Part shown: one piece after another, positions 1 to 6,464 of the stretch | Layout: each line of letters starts with the position of its first letter | Numbering within the stretch: the stretch's first letter is position 1 | Origin: Acidobacteriota bacterium | GTDB taxonomy: Bacteria; Acidobacteriota; UBA6911; RPQK01; JADFOI01 | Assembly (NCBI GenBank): GCA_022545645.1 | Contig: JACZQQ010000070.1 | Span: forward strand, 1-11,136 | DNA length: 11,136 bases | Direction: 5' to 3' | Notes under the pieces: model-generated | Told to the model about the DNA's origin: nothing | The model's database searches: none | The model's input: the letters and a program-made list of their open reading frames with translations, nothing else | Position numbers and translations under genes: made by a program

Positions 1-736
1 AACAGGCTGGGGCATCAGGGCGGACTCGTTTCGCTGCCTGAAGGCCTTACAGGAGTTGGGAGGGGAAGGTTGGTTTCAGCTGGGTGACCGGGATTTGGCC
101 ACCCATATCTGGCGCACTTCACTCCTGAAGCAGGGTCACTCGCTGACCCAGGTCACGGACCTCCTTTGCCAGGCTTTCAAGGTGAATTACAAGCTGCTCC
201 CCATGACCGATTCCTTTGTTCCCACCTATCTGGTGACCGACCAGGGAGAACTTCATCTGCAGGAGTATCTGGTTCGAGAAGGGTGCCGTCCCGTTCTCAA
301 GGAGCTGAGGTACTCCAATATCGAGCAGGCTCAACCTGCCCCCGGTGTGGCCGATGCAATCTTGAAGGCCGAGGCTGTCCTGCTTTGCCCCAGCAATCCA
401 TTGATCAGCATTGGGCCCATCCTGGCCGTTCCAGGCATCAAGGAACTGCTGGTTCAAACCCAGGCCCCAGTCGTCGCCGTCACCCCGATCGTGAACCAGC
501 GTGCGCTGAAAGGACCCACGGCCAAAATGTTATCGGAGCTGGATTATACGGTTTCGTCCACCGCCATTGCCGAGATGTACAAAGATTTTCTGGATGTTTT
601 TGTTTTAGATGAAAGGGACGGGGAATTGCAGCAAGAGATCGAAGCATTCGACCTCAAGGTGGTCACCACCAACACAGTAATGACAAACACAGAAGGAAAG
701 ATCGACCTGGCTCGCCGACTCCTGGAAATGCTATGA
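1..736 (+). CDS. cofD: 2-phospho-L-lactate transferase CofD (FbiA), 5'-truncated by window edge
   Basis: Cytoplasmic enzyme that transfers the phospholactyl (or phosphoenolpyruvyl) group from the GDP-activated donor to the deazaflavin Fo, giving F420-0 or its dehydro form. The frame is open from base 2, and about 244 residues are visible. CofD proteins usually have 310-330 residues, so roughly 70-80 N-terminal residues, including the N-terminal nucleotide-binding loop, lie outside. Visible signatures in order: TGWGIRADSF at the edge, GDRDLATH (visible residues 28-35), the MTD segment followed by LQEYLVREG, and the family hallmark CPSNPLISIGPILAVPGI (about residues 129-146). Further on come VAVTPIV with KGP, and the YKDFLDVFVLDERD block near the C-terminus. 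The apparent TTG start at 56 is internal, because the conserved sequence continues upstream of it. The TGA stop overlaps the ATG of cofC (ATGA, 733-736), which implies translational coupling. The family call is very secure. The native substrate (2-phospholactate, PEP or 3-phosphoglycerate route) cannot be read from this gene alone. Confidence 0.95.
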   Translation, partial: TGWGIRADSFRCLKALQELGGEGWFQLGDRDLATHIWRTSLLKQGHSLTQVTDLLCQAFKVNYKLLPMTDSFVPTYLVTDQGELHLQEYLVREGCRPVLKELRYSNIEQAQPAPGVADAILKAEAVLLCPSNPLISIGPILAVPGIKELLVQTQAPVVAVTPIVNQRALKGPTAKMLSELDYTVSSTAIAEMYKDFLDVFVLDERDGELQQEIEAFDLKVVTTNTVMTNTEGKIDLARRLLEML

Positions 737-1380
737 AAGTGGTGTTGTTGCCTCTGAAAGACCCCGTCCACGCCAAGCAGCGATTGGCGGGCCATCTGAC
801 CTACAAGGAACGCCAGGAGTTGGCCTGGGCGATGTTCGAGGATGTCACCCGTGCTGTCGGGGCGGCCATCACACCCGATCAGGTGGTTGTGGTCACCCGT
901 GGCCATCCTGTCTTGCTCGCTGAACCGAGCAGCTGGCAGGTGATTGAGGAGAACCAGCAAATTTCGGAGAGTCATTCGGTGGATCACGCCTGCCGGCTCT
1001 TGCAGCAGCGCGGAGCTTCGGTTGTCTTGCGCCTTCCCACCGACATTCCTCTGCTGGAACCCGAAGATGTCGACCATCTCCTCAACCTGGAGTTGGGAGC
1101 TCGATCGGCCGTCATCATTCCATCAAGAGATGGCAAGGGAACCAACGCCTTGCTCAGGACGCCCCCTGACGCCTTTCCCTCTCGTTTTGGAGAGAACAGT
1201 TTGGCCTTACACCAGGAAGAGGCCCGGCGTCGCCGCGTCGAGCTCAAGATCCTGGAGAACTCTCGGATAGCGTTCGACCTGGACGAGTTCTCTGATCTTC
1301 TCCGTTTCATGCAGTTGGAAAACGAAACGAAAACCGCTCAGGTTTTGAAACACTTTGATTCGTTAAAGCAATATTCCTGA
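733..1380 (+). CDS. cofC: 2-phospho-L-lactate (or PEP) guanylyltransferase CofC/FbiD
   Basis: Cytoplasmic nucleotidyltransferase that joins GMP from GTP to a three-carbon phospho-acid, making the short-lived donor used by CofD. It has 215 residues, about normal for single-domain CofC. Visible motifs: an N-terminal MKVVLLPLKDPVHAKQRL (GT-A type nucleotide-binding start, residues 1-18), LPTDIPLL (101-108, the position of the usual ADxPL metal-binding motif, with T replacing A), DGKGTNALLRTPPDAF (133-148), RFGENSLALH (151-160), and the late FDLDEFSDL (181-189). The ATG lies inside the cofD stop (4-base overlap) and no strong ribosome binding site precedes it, so translation is probably coupled. 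Bacterial homologues may use PEP (FbiD) or 3-phosphoglycerate instead of 2-phospholactate. I cannot assign the substrate by eye. The family call is secure. Confidence 0.93.
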   Translation: MKVVLLPLKDPVHAKQRLAGHLTYKERQELAWAMFEDVTRAVGAAITPDQVVVVTRGHPVLLAEPSSWQVIEENQQISESHSVDHACRLLQQRGASVVLRLPTDIPLLEPEDVDHLLNLELGARSAVIIPSRDGKGTNALLRTPPDAFPSRFGENSLALHQEEARRRRVELKILENSRIAFDLDEFSDLLRFMQLENETKTAQVLKHFDSLKQYS

Positions 1381-1396
1381 AACCCGATGAGTGCCC

Positions 1397-2152
1397 ATGG
1401 CCGTGAGTGAGCTGCGAGTTATTGGACTGTCCGGATTCCCCGAGGTGTCCAGGGGAGCCAACCTGGCGGCACTCATTGCTCAGTCCATTCGGAATGCCAA
1501 CCTGGAGGTGAAGGACAAGGACATCTTCGTGGTCGCGCAAAAGATTGTCTCCAAGGCCGAAGGGCAGGTGCTGAAGTTGGCAGATGTAGAACCCTCTGCC
1601 AAGGCACAACGCTGGGCCAGGGACCACGGCAAAGATGCCCGGCTGGTAGAGGTCGTTTTGAGGGAGTCGAATCGTGTATTGCGGATGGAGCGCGGGTTAC
1701 TGATTGTGGAAACGCAGCATGGCTTTATCTGTGCCAATGCCGGGGTCGATACCTCCAACATTGCAAGTGGACAGGTCACGCTTTTGCCCAAAGACTCCGA
1801 TCGTTCGGCCGCTCAGATTCGCCAGGATCTGGAAAGGGAATTCGGAGTTCGGCTTGCCCTCATCGTGTCGGACACCTTCGGGCGCCCCTGGCGGGTAGGT
1901 CTGGTCAATGTGGCCCTGGGAGTTTCCGGAATGACACCCTTCATCGATTATCGAGGACAAAAGGATTGTTTTGGGGGGGAGTTGCACGCGACCCAGATGG
2001 CCGTGGCCGATCAGCTGGCCTCCACCGCAGAGCTGGTGATGGGAAAGACAAAAGGTGTCCCGGTGGCCCTGATTCGTGGCTTTGACTACCCGGAAGGTCC
2101 GGGAGAGGGCCGGCAAATCCTTCGCTCCAAGGAGAAAGATCTTTTTCGGTGA
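1397..2152 (+). CDS. cofE: Coenzyme F420-0:L-glutamate ligase CofE, single-domain
   Basis: Adds L-glutamate residues to F420-0 using GTP, the last step in forming the polyglutamate tail. The protein has 251 residues from this ATG (253 from an in-frame GTG at 1391). Residue numbers here count from the GTG. Family motifs: VAQKIVSKAEGQV (48-60), ICANAGVDTSNI (113-124), LLPKDSDRSA (131-140), VSDTFGRPWRVG (159-170), DYRGQKDCFGGEL (186-198) and VADQLASTAELVMGK (205-219). The length is that of the archaeal-type ligase. There is no C-terminal nitroreductase (dehydro-F420-0 reductase) domain as in actinobacterial FbiB. Neither start has a strong Shine-Dalgarno sequence. It lies 10-16 bases after cofC and is very likely in the same operon. 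It ends 2 bases from the end of the convergent SagB-like gene, with no obvious terminator between them. Confidence 0.95.
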   Translation: MAVSELRVIGLSGFPEVSRGANLAALIAQSIRNANLEVKDKDIFVVAQKIVSKAEGQVLKLADVEPSAKAQRWARDHGKDARLVEVVLRESNRVLRMERGLLIVETQHGFICANAGVDTSNIASGQVTLLPKDSDRSAAQIRQDLEREFGVRLALIVSDTFGRPWRVGLVNVALGVSGMTPFIDYRGQKDCFGGELHATQMAVADQLASTAELVMGKTKGVPVALIRGFDYPEGPGEGRQILRSKEKDLFR

Positions 2153-2154
2153 TT

Positions 2155-3687
2155 TCAAGAGAGCCCTTTTTGGCCATGTCCCAGGGCCATCAGGAAAATA
2201 GCGCTTTTCCCCTTTGCATGGGGAGAGAAAAACTCAACAACCGCATCGTCGTAAAAGGTGAGCCCGGTGGCACCGAGTCGCTGAGCATAGGCAGTCAGGT
2301 AGAGTTTTCCCCCCAGGATCCCAGCCTCCAGCTGCGCGGCTCGATACCCCCGATTACCCAACTGTTTTAGAATCGCTTCCAGATCGGCCAGGAAAAAAAC
2401 GTTGGCACTGGCATCGGCCGGCAGCCTTTGCTCCAGACCCAGGAATCCGGCTTCGTTTCTGAAATCTCCCTCTTTGAGGAGTTCCAATAACCATCCCTCA
2501 CGATGTAAAACGTAGGCACCCGAGGGCAAATCCTCTACCGCGTTGACGATCAGATACCAGTCATTGAGAAGAACTCCAGCGGGCTCTAGAAAATCAGCGG
2601 ATATGCCTTGGGCCGAGCAGTAGAGCAGGGTCGAAAATTCCTGCAACGAGATGGGCGTCTGCTCGAATTGCCGGCTGGATCCGCGGCGCCGGATCACTTT
2701 CTCAATTGAGTCAGGCGCCCTTTCGGGGTCAGGATCAAGCTTCCAGACAGGACCCTGGGGTGCCGGCAAGGGTTGGATGGAAGTCTGTCCTTGCCATCGG
2801 GTGACCTCCTTTTCTGAAAGGAGCGCGGTAGCGGAATGCAGGGTGCGCATCTCCGGGTAGTCCACCTCCCTTTCTGAAAGAGGCAAAGTGGGCAATTCCA
2901 GCACTTCTACTTTCGTCGATGGCGCACTGGCTTTCTGGGTCGTGGTGCCGACAGAGACAATGGATAAGGTCACTTCGCGCTGAATATCCAGATCCAGTAG
3001 TTGATTCAATTCCTTGTCCACAAAACCCAGGACCACTTGGGTCGGCAACTGCAGGGCGGAGCCCATAGCCAGCAAGTGAGCGACGATCGTGCCATTGTCC
3101 CAACCGAAATGACGATAAGTCCGGGCCCGGTACTTCCAGGCGTTGCGCCAGTAGGTTCCCGTCGAAAGGACGAGCACGGGGGCCGCCACCACATGGGGTT
3201 CTTCTCCACTGGCCTGTGCCACGACCGCCCGGTAGTCGCCTTCGCGCAACTGATATAGGGCAAAGTCCTTGGGACTGAAATGGTAGATCCCTGCCGGCAG
3301 TTCCGGCAGGTCCCCACAGACTACGTAGAGTTCGACTTCGTAGAGCGCTCCTGTGCAGGAGGCTGCCCGAAACATCAAAGTTCCCCCGGGATAATTTCTT
3401 TGTCTGATGATGCCTGCCGAGTAATAGAGCAGCCGCGCCAAGTCATTTAAACTCGGAATTCGTTCCTCCTTTGTGGGAGAGGTGACTGCGGAGACAGCCG
3501 AAAGGGCAGTGATCTCAATGTCCTCCCATGGGTTTGGTAGCGGTATGGGCTTCAGTCCAGGGTAGGTTTTAAAAGGTACCGGCCGATTGGAAAAATCCAA
3601 AGAGTGGGTATCGGAACGGATGCTCCGGTAGGAGTGCTTGGTCTGCTCGTGATAGTTATGGGCGACTTCAATATCGGTGTTGGACAT
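2155..3687 (-). CDS. Tandem SagB-type dehydrogenase / nitroreductase-fold protein
   Basis: Protein of 510 residues with two nitroreductase-like (SagB/ThcOx family, FMN-dependent) units. Unit 1 (about 10-250) has YHEQTKHS (12-19), LLYYSAGI (86-93), FRAASCTGALYEVELYVV (106-123), GIYHF (133-137), AAPVLVLSTG (168-177) and WKYRARTYRHFGWDNG (184-199), all classic SagB landmarks. A linker (about 250-325) follows. Unit 2 (about 326-507) has VIRRRGSSRQFEQTPIS (331-347), LLYCSAQG (354-361), YRAAQLEAGILGGKLYLTA (448-466, followed by YAQRLGATGL) and a final ALGHG. Known SagB relatives oxidise azoline rings in thiazole/oxazole-modified peptides, but many stand-alone homologues have no known substrate. No YcaO/SagD, SagC or precursor peptide is seen here. 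The gene converges on cofE with a 2-base gap and diverges from the serine hydrolase gene. The ATG at 3687 is chosen because the YHE motif normally lies near the N-terminus. The Shine-Dalgarno sequence is weak. Function unknown; fold call secure. Confidence 0.9.
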   Translation of the reverse strand: MSNTDIEVAHNYHEQTKHSYRSIRSDTHSLDFSNRPVPFKTYPGLKPIPLPNPWEDIEITALSAVSAVTSPTKEERIPSLNDLARLLYYSAGIIRQRNYPGGTLMFRAASCTGALYEVELYVVCGDLPELPAGIYHFSPKDFALYQLREGDYRAVVAQASGEEPHVVAAPVLVLSTGTYWRNAWKYRARTYRHFGWDNGTIVAHLLAMGSALQLPTQVVLGFVDKELNQLLDLDIQREVTLSIVSVGTTTQKASAPSTKVEVLELPTLPLSEREVDYPEMRTLHSATALLSEKEVTRWQGQTSIQPLPAPQGPVWKLDPDPERAPDSIEKVIRRRGSSRQFEQTPISLQEFSTLLYCSAQGISADFLEPAGVLLNDWYLIVNAVEDLPSGAYVLHREGWLLELLKEGDFRNEAGFLGLEQRLPADASANVFFLADLEAILKQLGNRGYRAAQLEAGILGGKLYLTAYAQRLGATGLTFYDDAVVEFFSPHAKGKSAIFLMALGHGQKGLS

Positions 3688-3840
3688 CGGAATCTACGGG
3701 TCAGGAGTATGGATCTTCCCCTTCCCCAATACCTTACCTCAAGACCTGTGCTAAACGAAGGGGTCGATAGGGTGAGACAAGGACCTGTTTGCCCACGCGT
3801 ACCTTTATTCGTGACCTGGAAAGTTTTAGACTCTCCTTTT
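3688..3840. promoter_or_regulatory. Divergent intergenic region between SagB-like gene and serine hydrolase
   Basis: These 153 bases separate two divergent starts, so promoters for both genes should lie here or just inside the neighbouring genes. I see no convincing -35/-10 pair, dyad or strong Shine-Dalgarno sequence for either start. The hydrolase frame stays open leftward to 3604, inside the oppositely oriented gene. That extension encodes no conserved sequence, and the lipoprotein signal fixes the likely start at 3841. Confidence 0.35.
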
Positions 3841-5076
3841 ATGAGTATGAGACGCCTGTGGATTTCACCCTTCATCCTGATGGTGGGGTGCTTCCAGCCT
3901 CAACAGGTGGCCCAGCCGGAAATTCCGGAAAAGGGTATCGCTGAGATCGATCAACTGTTTCAGGATGCAGTCGATCGAAAGGACATTCCTGGCGTCGTGG
4001 CCATTGTCGCCAACCGGGATCGCATCCTTTACCACCAAAGTTTCGGGAAGATGGACGTCCTGAATGATGTTGAGATGCAAAAGGATACCATCTTCGGGAT
4101 TGCCTCCATGACCAAAGCCATCACTTCGGTAGCCGTTATGACGCTGTATGAAGAGGGGAGGTTCGACCTGGATGATCCGATCTCCCAGTACCTCGATTGG
4201 CTGAGAAATCCGCAGGTCATCACCTCGTTTGATGAAGAGGATGGGACTTACTCAACCAAGCCCGCTGATCGAGAGATAACCATTCGGCACTTGCTGACAT
4301 TTACGGCGGGATTCGGCTACGGCTTTTCCAATTCCCTGATGGCCCGGTTGGTAGAGAAGACGGGCAAGACCGAAAGGGAGCTTCCACTGCTTCACGAGCC
4401 GGGAGAGAGGTGGACCTACGGTATGGAGGTGCGTGTTCTCGGGGAGTTGGCGGAGGAACTCAGTGGCCGAACGCTCCCTCAATTTCTAAAAGAGAGGATC
4501 TTTGACCCTCTGGGTATGGTGGATACCTTTTATGTCCTCCCTGCGGAGAAGTACCCTCGCTGGGTGACCCGCCATCAAAGAGAAAATGGCGTTCTGAGGG
4601 AGAGGCCCAACCCGGAAAAACAGCGACCCTTTATTGTCGGGGATGCCGGCTTGCTCTCCACAGCAAAGGACTACGCGAGGTTCCTACAGATGTTGCTGGG
4701 TGGAGGTAGCTTGGGTCCGACTCGAATACTGAGTGAAGACTCTGTCAAGCTCATGACCCAGAATCAGATCGGCGAGCTGGTTGTTGAGACCCAGAGGGGC
4801 CCAAATCCTTTACTGTCCCGAGCTTTTCCGCTGGGAGCCCGTAGGGGGGACAAATTCGGCCTGGGTTTTCAGATTGCTGTCGCAGATGGGAAGGAGGGCC
4901 ATTTGCGCTCACCGGGCAGCTACAGCTGGTCGGGTCTATCCAACACCCACTTCTGGGTGGATCCGGAGAAGGGAATTGTTGCTGTGATTCTCATGCAGGT
5001 CTTGCCCTTCTATGACGAGACCTGTATCGCCGTATATCAAGGTTTCGAGGAGCTCGTTTACGAGCACCTGAACTGA
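3841..5076 (+). CDS. Serine hydrolase, class C beta-lactamase/EstB-like, predicted lipoprotein
   Basis: 411 residues from the ATG at 3841. The N-terminus MSMRRLWISPFILMVGC has a short basic segment, a hydrophobic stretch and Cys17 after MVG, a plausible signal peptidase II lipobox, so the enzyme is probably anchored in the envelope. The beta-lactamase-fold serine hydrolase motifs follow in order. SMTK (89-92) is the SxxK catalytic serine and lysine. YGM at 193-195, after PGERW, holds the second-motif tyrosine, with M where N is usual. WSG at 363-365, followed by FWVDP, takes the KTG-equivalent place as in EstB-type esterases (WxG). LLTFTAGFGYGF (151-162) is also typical. Family members include esterases, D-aminopeptidases and penicillin-binding-protein-like enzymes. 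The WxG and non-YxN motifs favour an esterase over a true beta-lactamase, but the substrate is unknown. An alternative ATG lies at 3847. Neither start has a clear Shine-Dalgarno sequence. A longer frame back to 3604 is rejected as it overlaps the SagB-like gene. Confidence 0.92.
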   Translation: MSMRRLWISPFILMVGCFQPQQVAQPEIPEKGIAEIDQLFQDAVDRKDIPGVVAIVANRDRILYHQSFGKMDVLNDVEMQKDTIFGIASMTKAITSVAVMTLYEEGRFDLDDPISQYLDWLRNPQVITSFDEEDGTYSTKPADREITIRHLLTFTAGFGYGFSNSLMARLVEKTGKTERELPLLHEPGERWTYGMEVRVLGELAEELSGRTLPQFLKERIFDPLGMVDTFYVLPAEKYPRWVTRHQRENGVLRERPNPEKQRPFIVGDAGLLSTAKDYARFLQMLLGGGSLGPTRILSEDSVKLMTQNQIGELVVETQRGPNPLLSRAFPLGARRGDKFGLGFQIAVADGKEGHLRSPGSYSWSGLSNTHFWVDPEKGIVAVILMQVLPFYDETCIAVYQGFEELVYEHLN

Positions 5077-5187
5077 TCTGGCCTAGTCCGGATTATGCAT
5101 AGGTTCCTGTAACGAAGCGACGAAAGCGCTGACCTGTCCGCGTTGCTCAAAACGATGGGGAGGAGCACCAGGAATATGGCAGAGACC

Positions 5188-5282
5188 CTCCGGAATGTGG
5201 GAGGCACCTCAGGTGCCGAACAGCCACAAAACAGCCCTGGATTTTCGGATTCGGCACCTGAGGTGCCTCCCACATTCCGGAG
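5188..5282. repeat. Perfect 33-bp inverted repeat with nested dyads (REP/MITE-like)
   Basis: The left arm 5188-5220 and right arm 5250-5282 are perfect reverse complements over 33 bases, separated by a 29-base loop (5221-5249). Each arm contains its own dyad, GGCACCT-N-AGGTGCC (5203-5217 and 5253-5267), so the element can fold as one long hairpin or as two small ones. Complementarity continues imperfectly outside (GCAGAGA on the left against the complement of TCTTTGC on the right). There is no T-run, so it is not a standard intrinsic terminator. The architecture resembles paired REP/BIME units or a small nonautonomous element. I cannot show other genomic copies from this window. Confidence 0.85.
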
Positions 5283-5461
5283 TCTTTGCAATCCTGACGG
5301 TTCCGGCTCGCCCCTACCTCGCCTCGTGAGGAGAACTTATGTGTCATCCGGGCCAGGGCCTCGGTATGCACAGGCCTCTCGTTTCAGGAGTCAGAGGTGA
5401 ATGGTACAGGTTAATTGAGGGCGTGGTGTAGCAAATCTACTGACCTCGATGAGGTGGGCTA

Positions 5462-5467
5462 GGGGAG
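5462..5467 (+). promoter_or_regulatory. Ribosome binding site of SPOR-domain gene
   Basis: GGGGAG within AGGGGAGAAG lies just upstream of the ATG at 5472. The gap from its last base is only 4 bases, though pairing through AGGGG gives a more usual 6. It supports 5472 as the start, together with the signal peptide that begins there. Confidence 0.6.
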
Positions 5468-5471
5468 AAGT

Positions 5472-6191
5472 ATGCTAAATCAGGGGCTTGTGTGGGTTTT
5501 GGCTCTGTCTGGTCTGTTTTGGGCTGAAGCCGCCACCGCTACCATTTCAGGGACGGTTGCCGATCAAGCAGGAGCACCCCTGAGCCGTGTAGAGATCGTT
5601 GTCACCTGCATCGATAACGGAAGAGTGTGGTCCGTTTCCACGGACAAGAGAGGTAAGTTCACAGCGCCCAACCTGCCGCTGGGAGACTACGTGCTTGGAA
5701 CCTTCTCAGCCGGGCTCATGACGGCAACCCGGGGTGTACGGCTGGAGGATGGAAAAGAAGAGGTCGTGAATTTCACCCTGAAGTTGGAGGATCCGGCTGC
5801 ATCCCAAGAGGCCCGGACCGGGGAACCCGTCGATCCACCCGTTCCTTCCACGAAAAGGAATAGTTCCGGCACCCAGGCCAAGGTGTCACCACCTTCAGTT
5901 GAGCCGTCGCCGGCCAAGCCATTGGCTTCTGCAAGTCCAAAGACCGGAGGTTTCGCCGTGCAAATCGCAGCCTACCAGATTCTTAAGAAGGCTGAAGAGC
6001 TGCGGGCCACCTTGAAAGATGGAGGTTATCCGGCCTACGTGGTTGAGGCGGATGTCCCGGAATTAGGTCGGCACTATCGGGTGCGGGTCGGTCCGTTTGA
6101 CACCCGAAAGAAGGCTAAAGAAATGGCGTCGGAGGTGCGGCAGCGCTTCCCACAAGAAGGACCCGATTTCTGGATCGTCCCCTCGCCTTAG
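5472..6191 (+). CDS. Exported CarboxypepD_reg-like + SPOR domain protein
   Basis: 239 residues. Residues 1-20 (hydrophobic VWVLALSGLFWAEA, with likely cleavage after AEA) form a signal peptide. Residues 22-105 resemble a carboxypeptidase regulatory-like beta-sandwich: TISGTVADQAGAPLSRVEI, then STDKRGKFTAPNLPLGDYVL and a closing VNFTLKL. A Pro/Ser/Thr-rich linker spans about 106-157. Residues 159-239 look like a SPOR domain: GGFAVQIAAYQILKKAEELR, then YRVRVGPFDTRKKAKEMASE and a final FWIVPSP. SPOR domains bind denuded peptidoglycan glycans at division sites, so the protein is probably periplasmic or envelope-associated. The N-terminal domain type is common in Acidobacteriota and Bacteroidota exported proteins. 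The TAG stop (6189-6191) lies within the CTTAG that flanks the 268-bp foldback element, so the element abuts the gene exactly without changing its C-terminus. Confidence 0.9.
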   Translation: MLNQGLVWVLALSGLFWAEAATATISGTVADQAGAPLSRVEIVVTCIDNGRVWSVSTDKRGKFTAPNLPLGDYVLGTFSAGLMTATRGVRLEDGKEEVVNFTLKLEDPAASQEARTGEPVDPPVPSTKRNSSGTQAKVSPPSVEPSPAKPLASASPKTGGFAVQIAAYQILKKAEELRATLKDGGYPAYVVEADVPELGRHYRVRVGPFDTRKKAKEMASEVRQRFPQEGPDFWIVPSP

Positions 6192-6459
6192 TACTCCCTT
6201 TCATAAATACGGTAACGTTTGCGGATGGGGCTTGCGAGGCGAGGTCGCGAAGAGAGGAGGAGGCGATGCAGGGACATCGACGACGACGAGAGACAAAGAG
6301 ATCGCCCGCAACCCCCATCCGCCCGAAGGGTTGGGGCGGGACGGGCCCATCTTTTTGTTGCTTCTCCTCGCCGATGTCCCTGCATCGACTCGTCGTCGCG
6401 CCTCGATCTGGGCTCCGTCGCGCTCCCAACAAACGTCACCGTATTTATGAAAGTGAGTA
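6192..6459. mobile_element. 268-bp foldback MITE-like element with 30-bp TIRs and CTTAG duplication
   Basis: Terminal inverted repeats at 6192-6221 and 6430-6459 match at 28 of 30 positions, reading TACTCnCTTTCATAAATACG and continuing GTnACGTTTG. The sequence CTTAG occurs directly outside both ends (6187-6191 and 6460-6464), consistent with a 5-bp target duplication. A 3-bp TTA duplication with the element starting one base earlier at G is the alternative reading. An inner inverted pair, CGATGCAGGGACATCG (6264-6279) and its exact complement (6372-6387), lies exactly 42 bases inside each terminal repeat. Inward of it, 6280-6309 and 6342-6371 still match at about 20 of 30 positions. The whole unit is therefore one long imperfect palindrome centred near 6325. 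There is no transposase or credible gene. It is most likely a nonautonomous transposon; a structured noncoding RNA or bidirectional terminator function is possible but unproven. Confidence 0.82.
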
Positions 6460-6464
6460 CTTAG

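Larger units (their letters stand above)
5077..5471. other. Noncoding spacer with inverted repeat, upstream of SPOR gene
   Basis: About 395 bases without a convincing gene. The short open frames that cross it are products of the 33-bp inverted repeat, since the same peptide-like text appears on both strands. No T-run terminator follows the hydrolase gene. The last 70 bases contain a short dyad (ACCTC at 5443-5447 and GAGGT at 5451-5455) and lead into the ribosome binding site of the SPOR-domain gene. No clear promoter was recognised. Confidence 0.6.

Noticed and set aside
2155..3687. SagB-like gene as part of a thiazole/oxazole peptide toxin cluster
   Set aside because: No YcaO (SagD), SagC, precursor peptide, protease or exporter gene lies in the window.
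3604..3840. N-terminal extension of the serine hydrolase to 3604
   Set aside because: It overlaps the divergent SagB-like gene, and the lipoprotein signal begins at 3841.
5143..5400. Open frames on both strands across 5058-5400
   Set aside because: They are produced by the 33-bp inverted repeat: both strands encode similar VGGTSGA/APEVPPTF text, and there is no ribosome binding site or homology signal.
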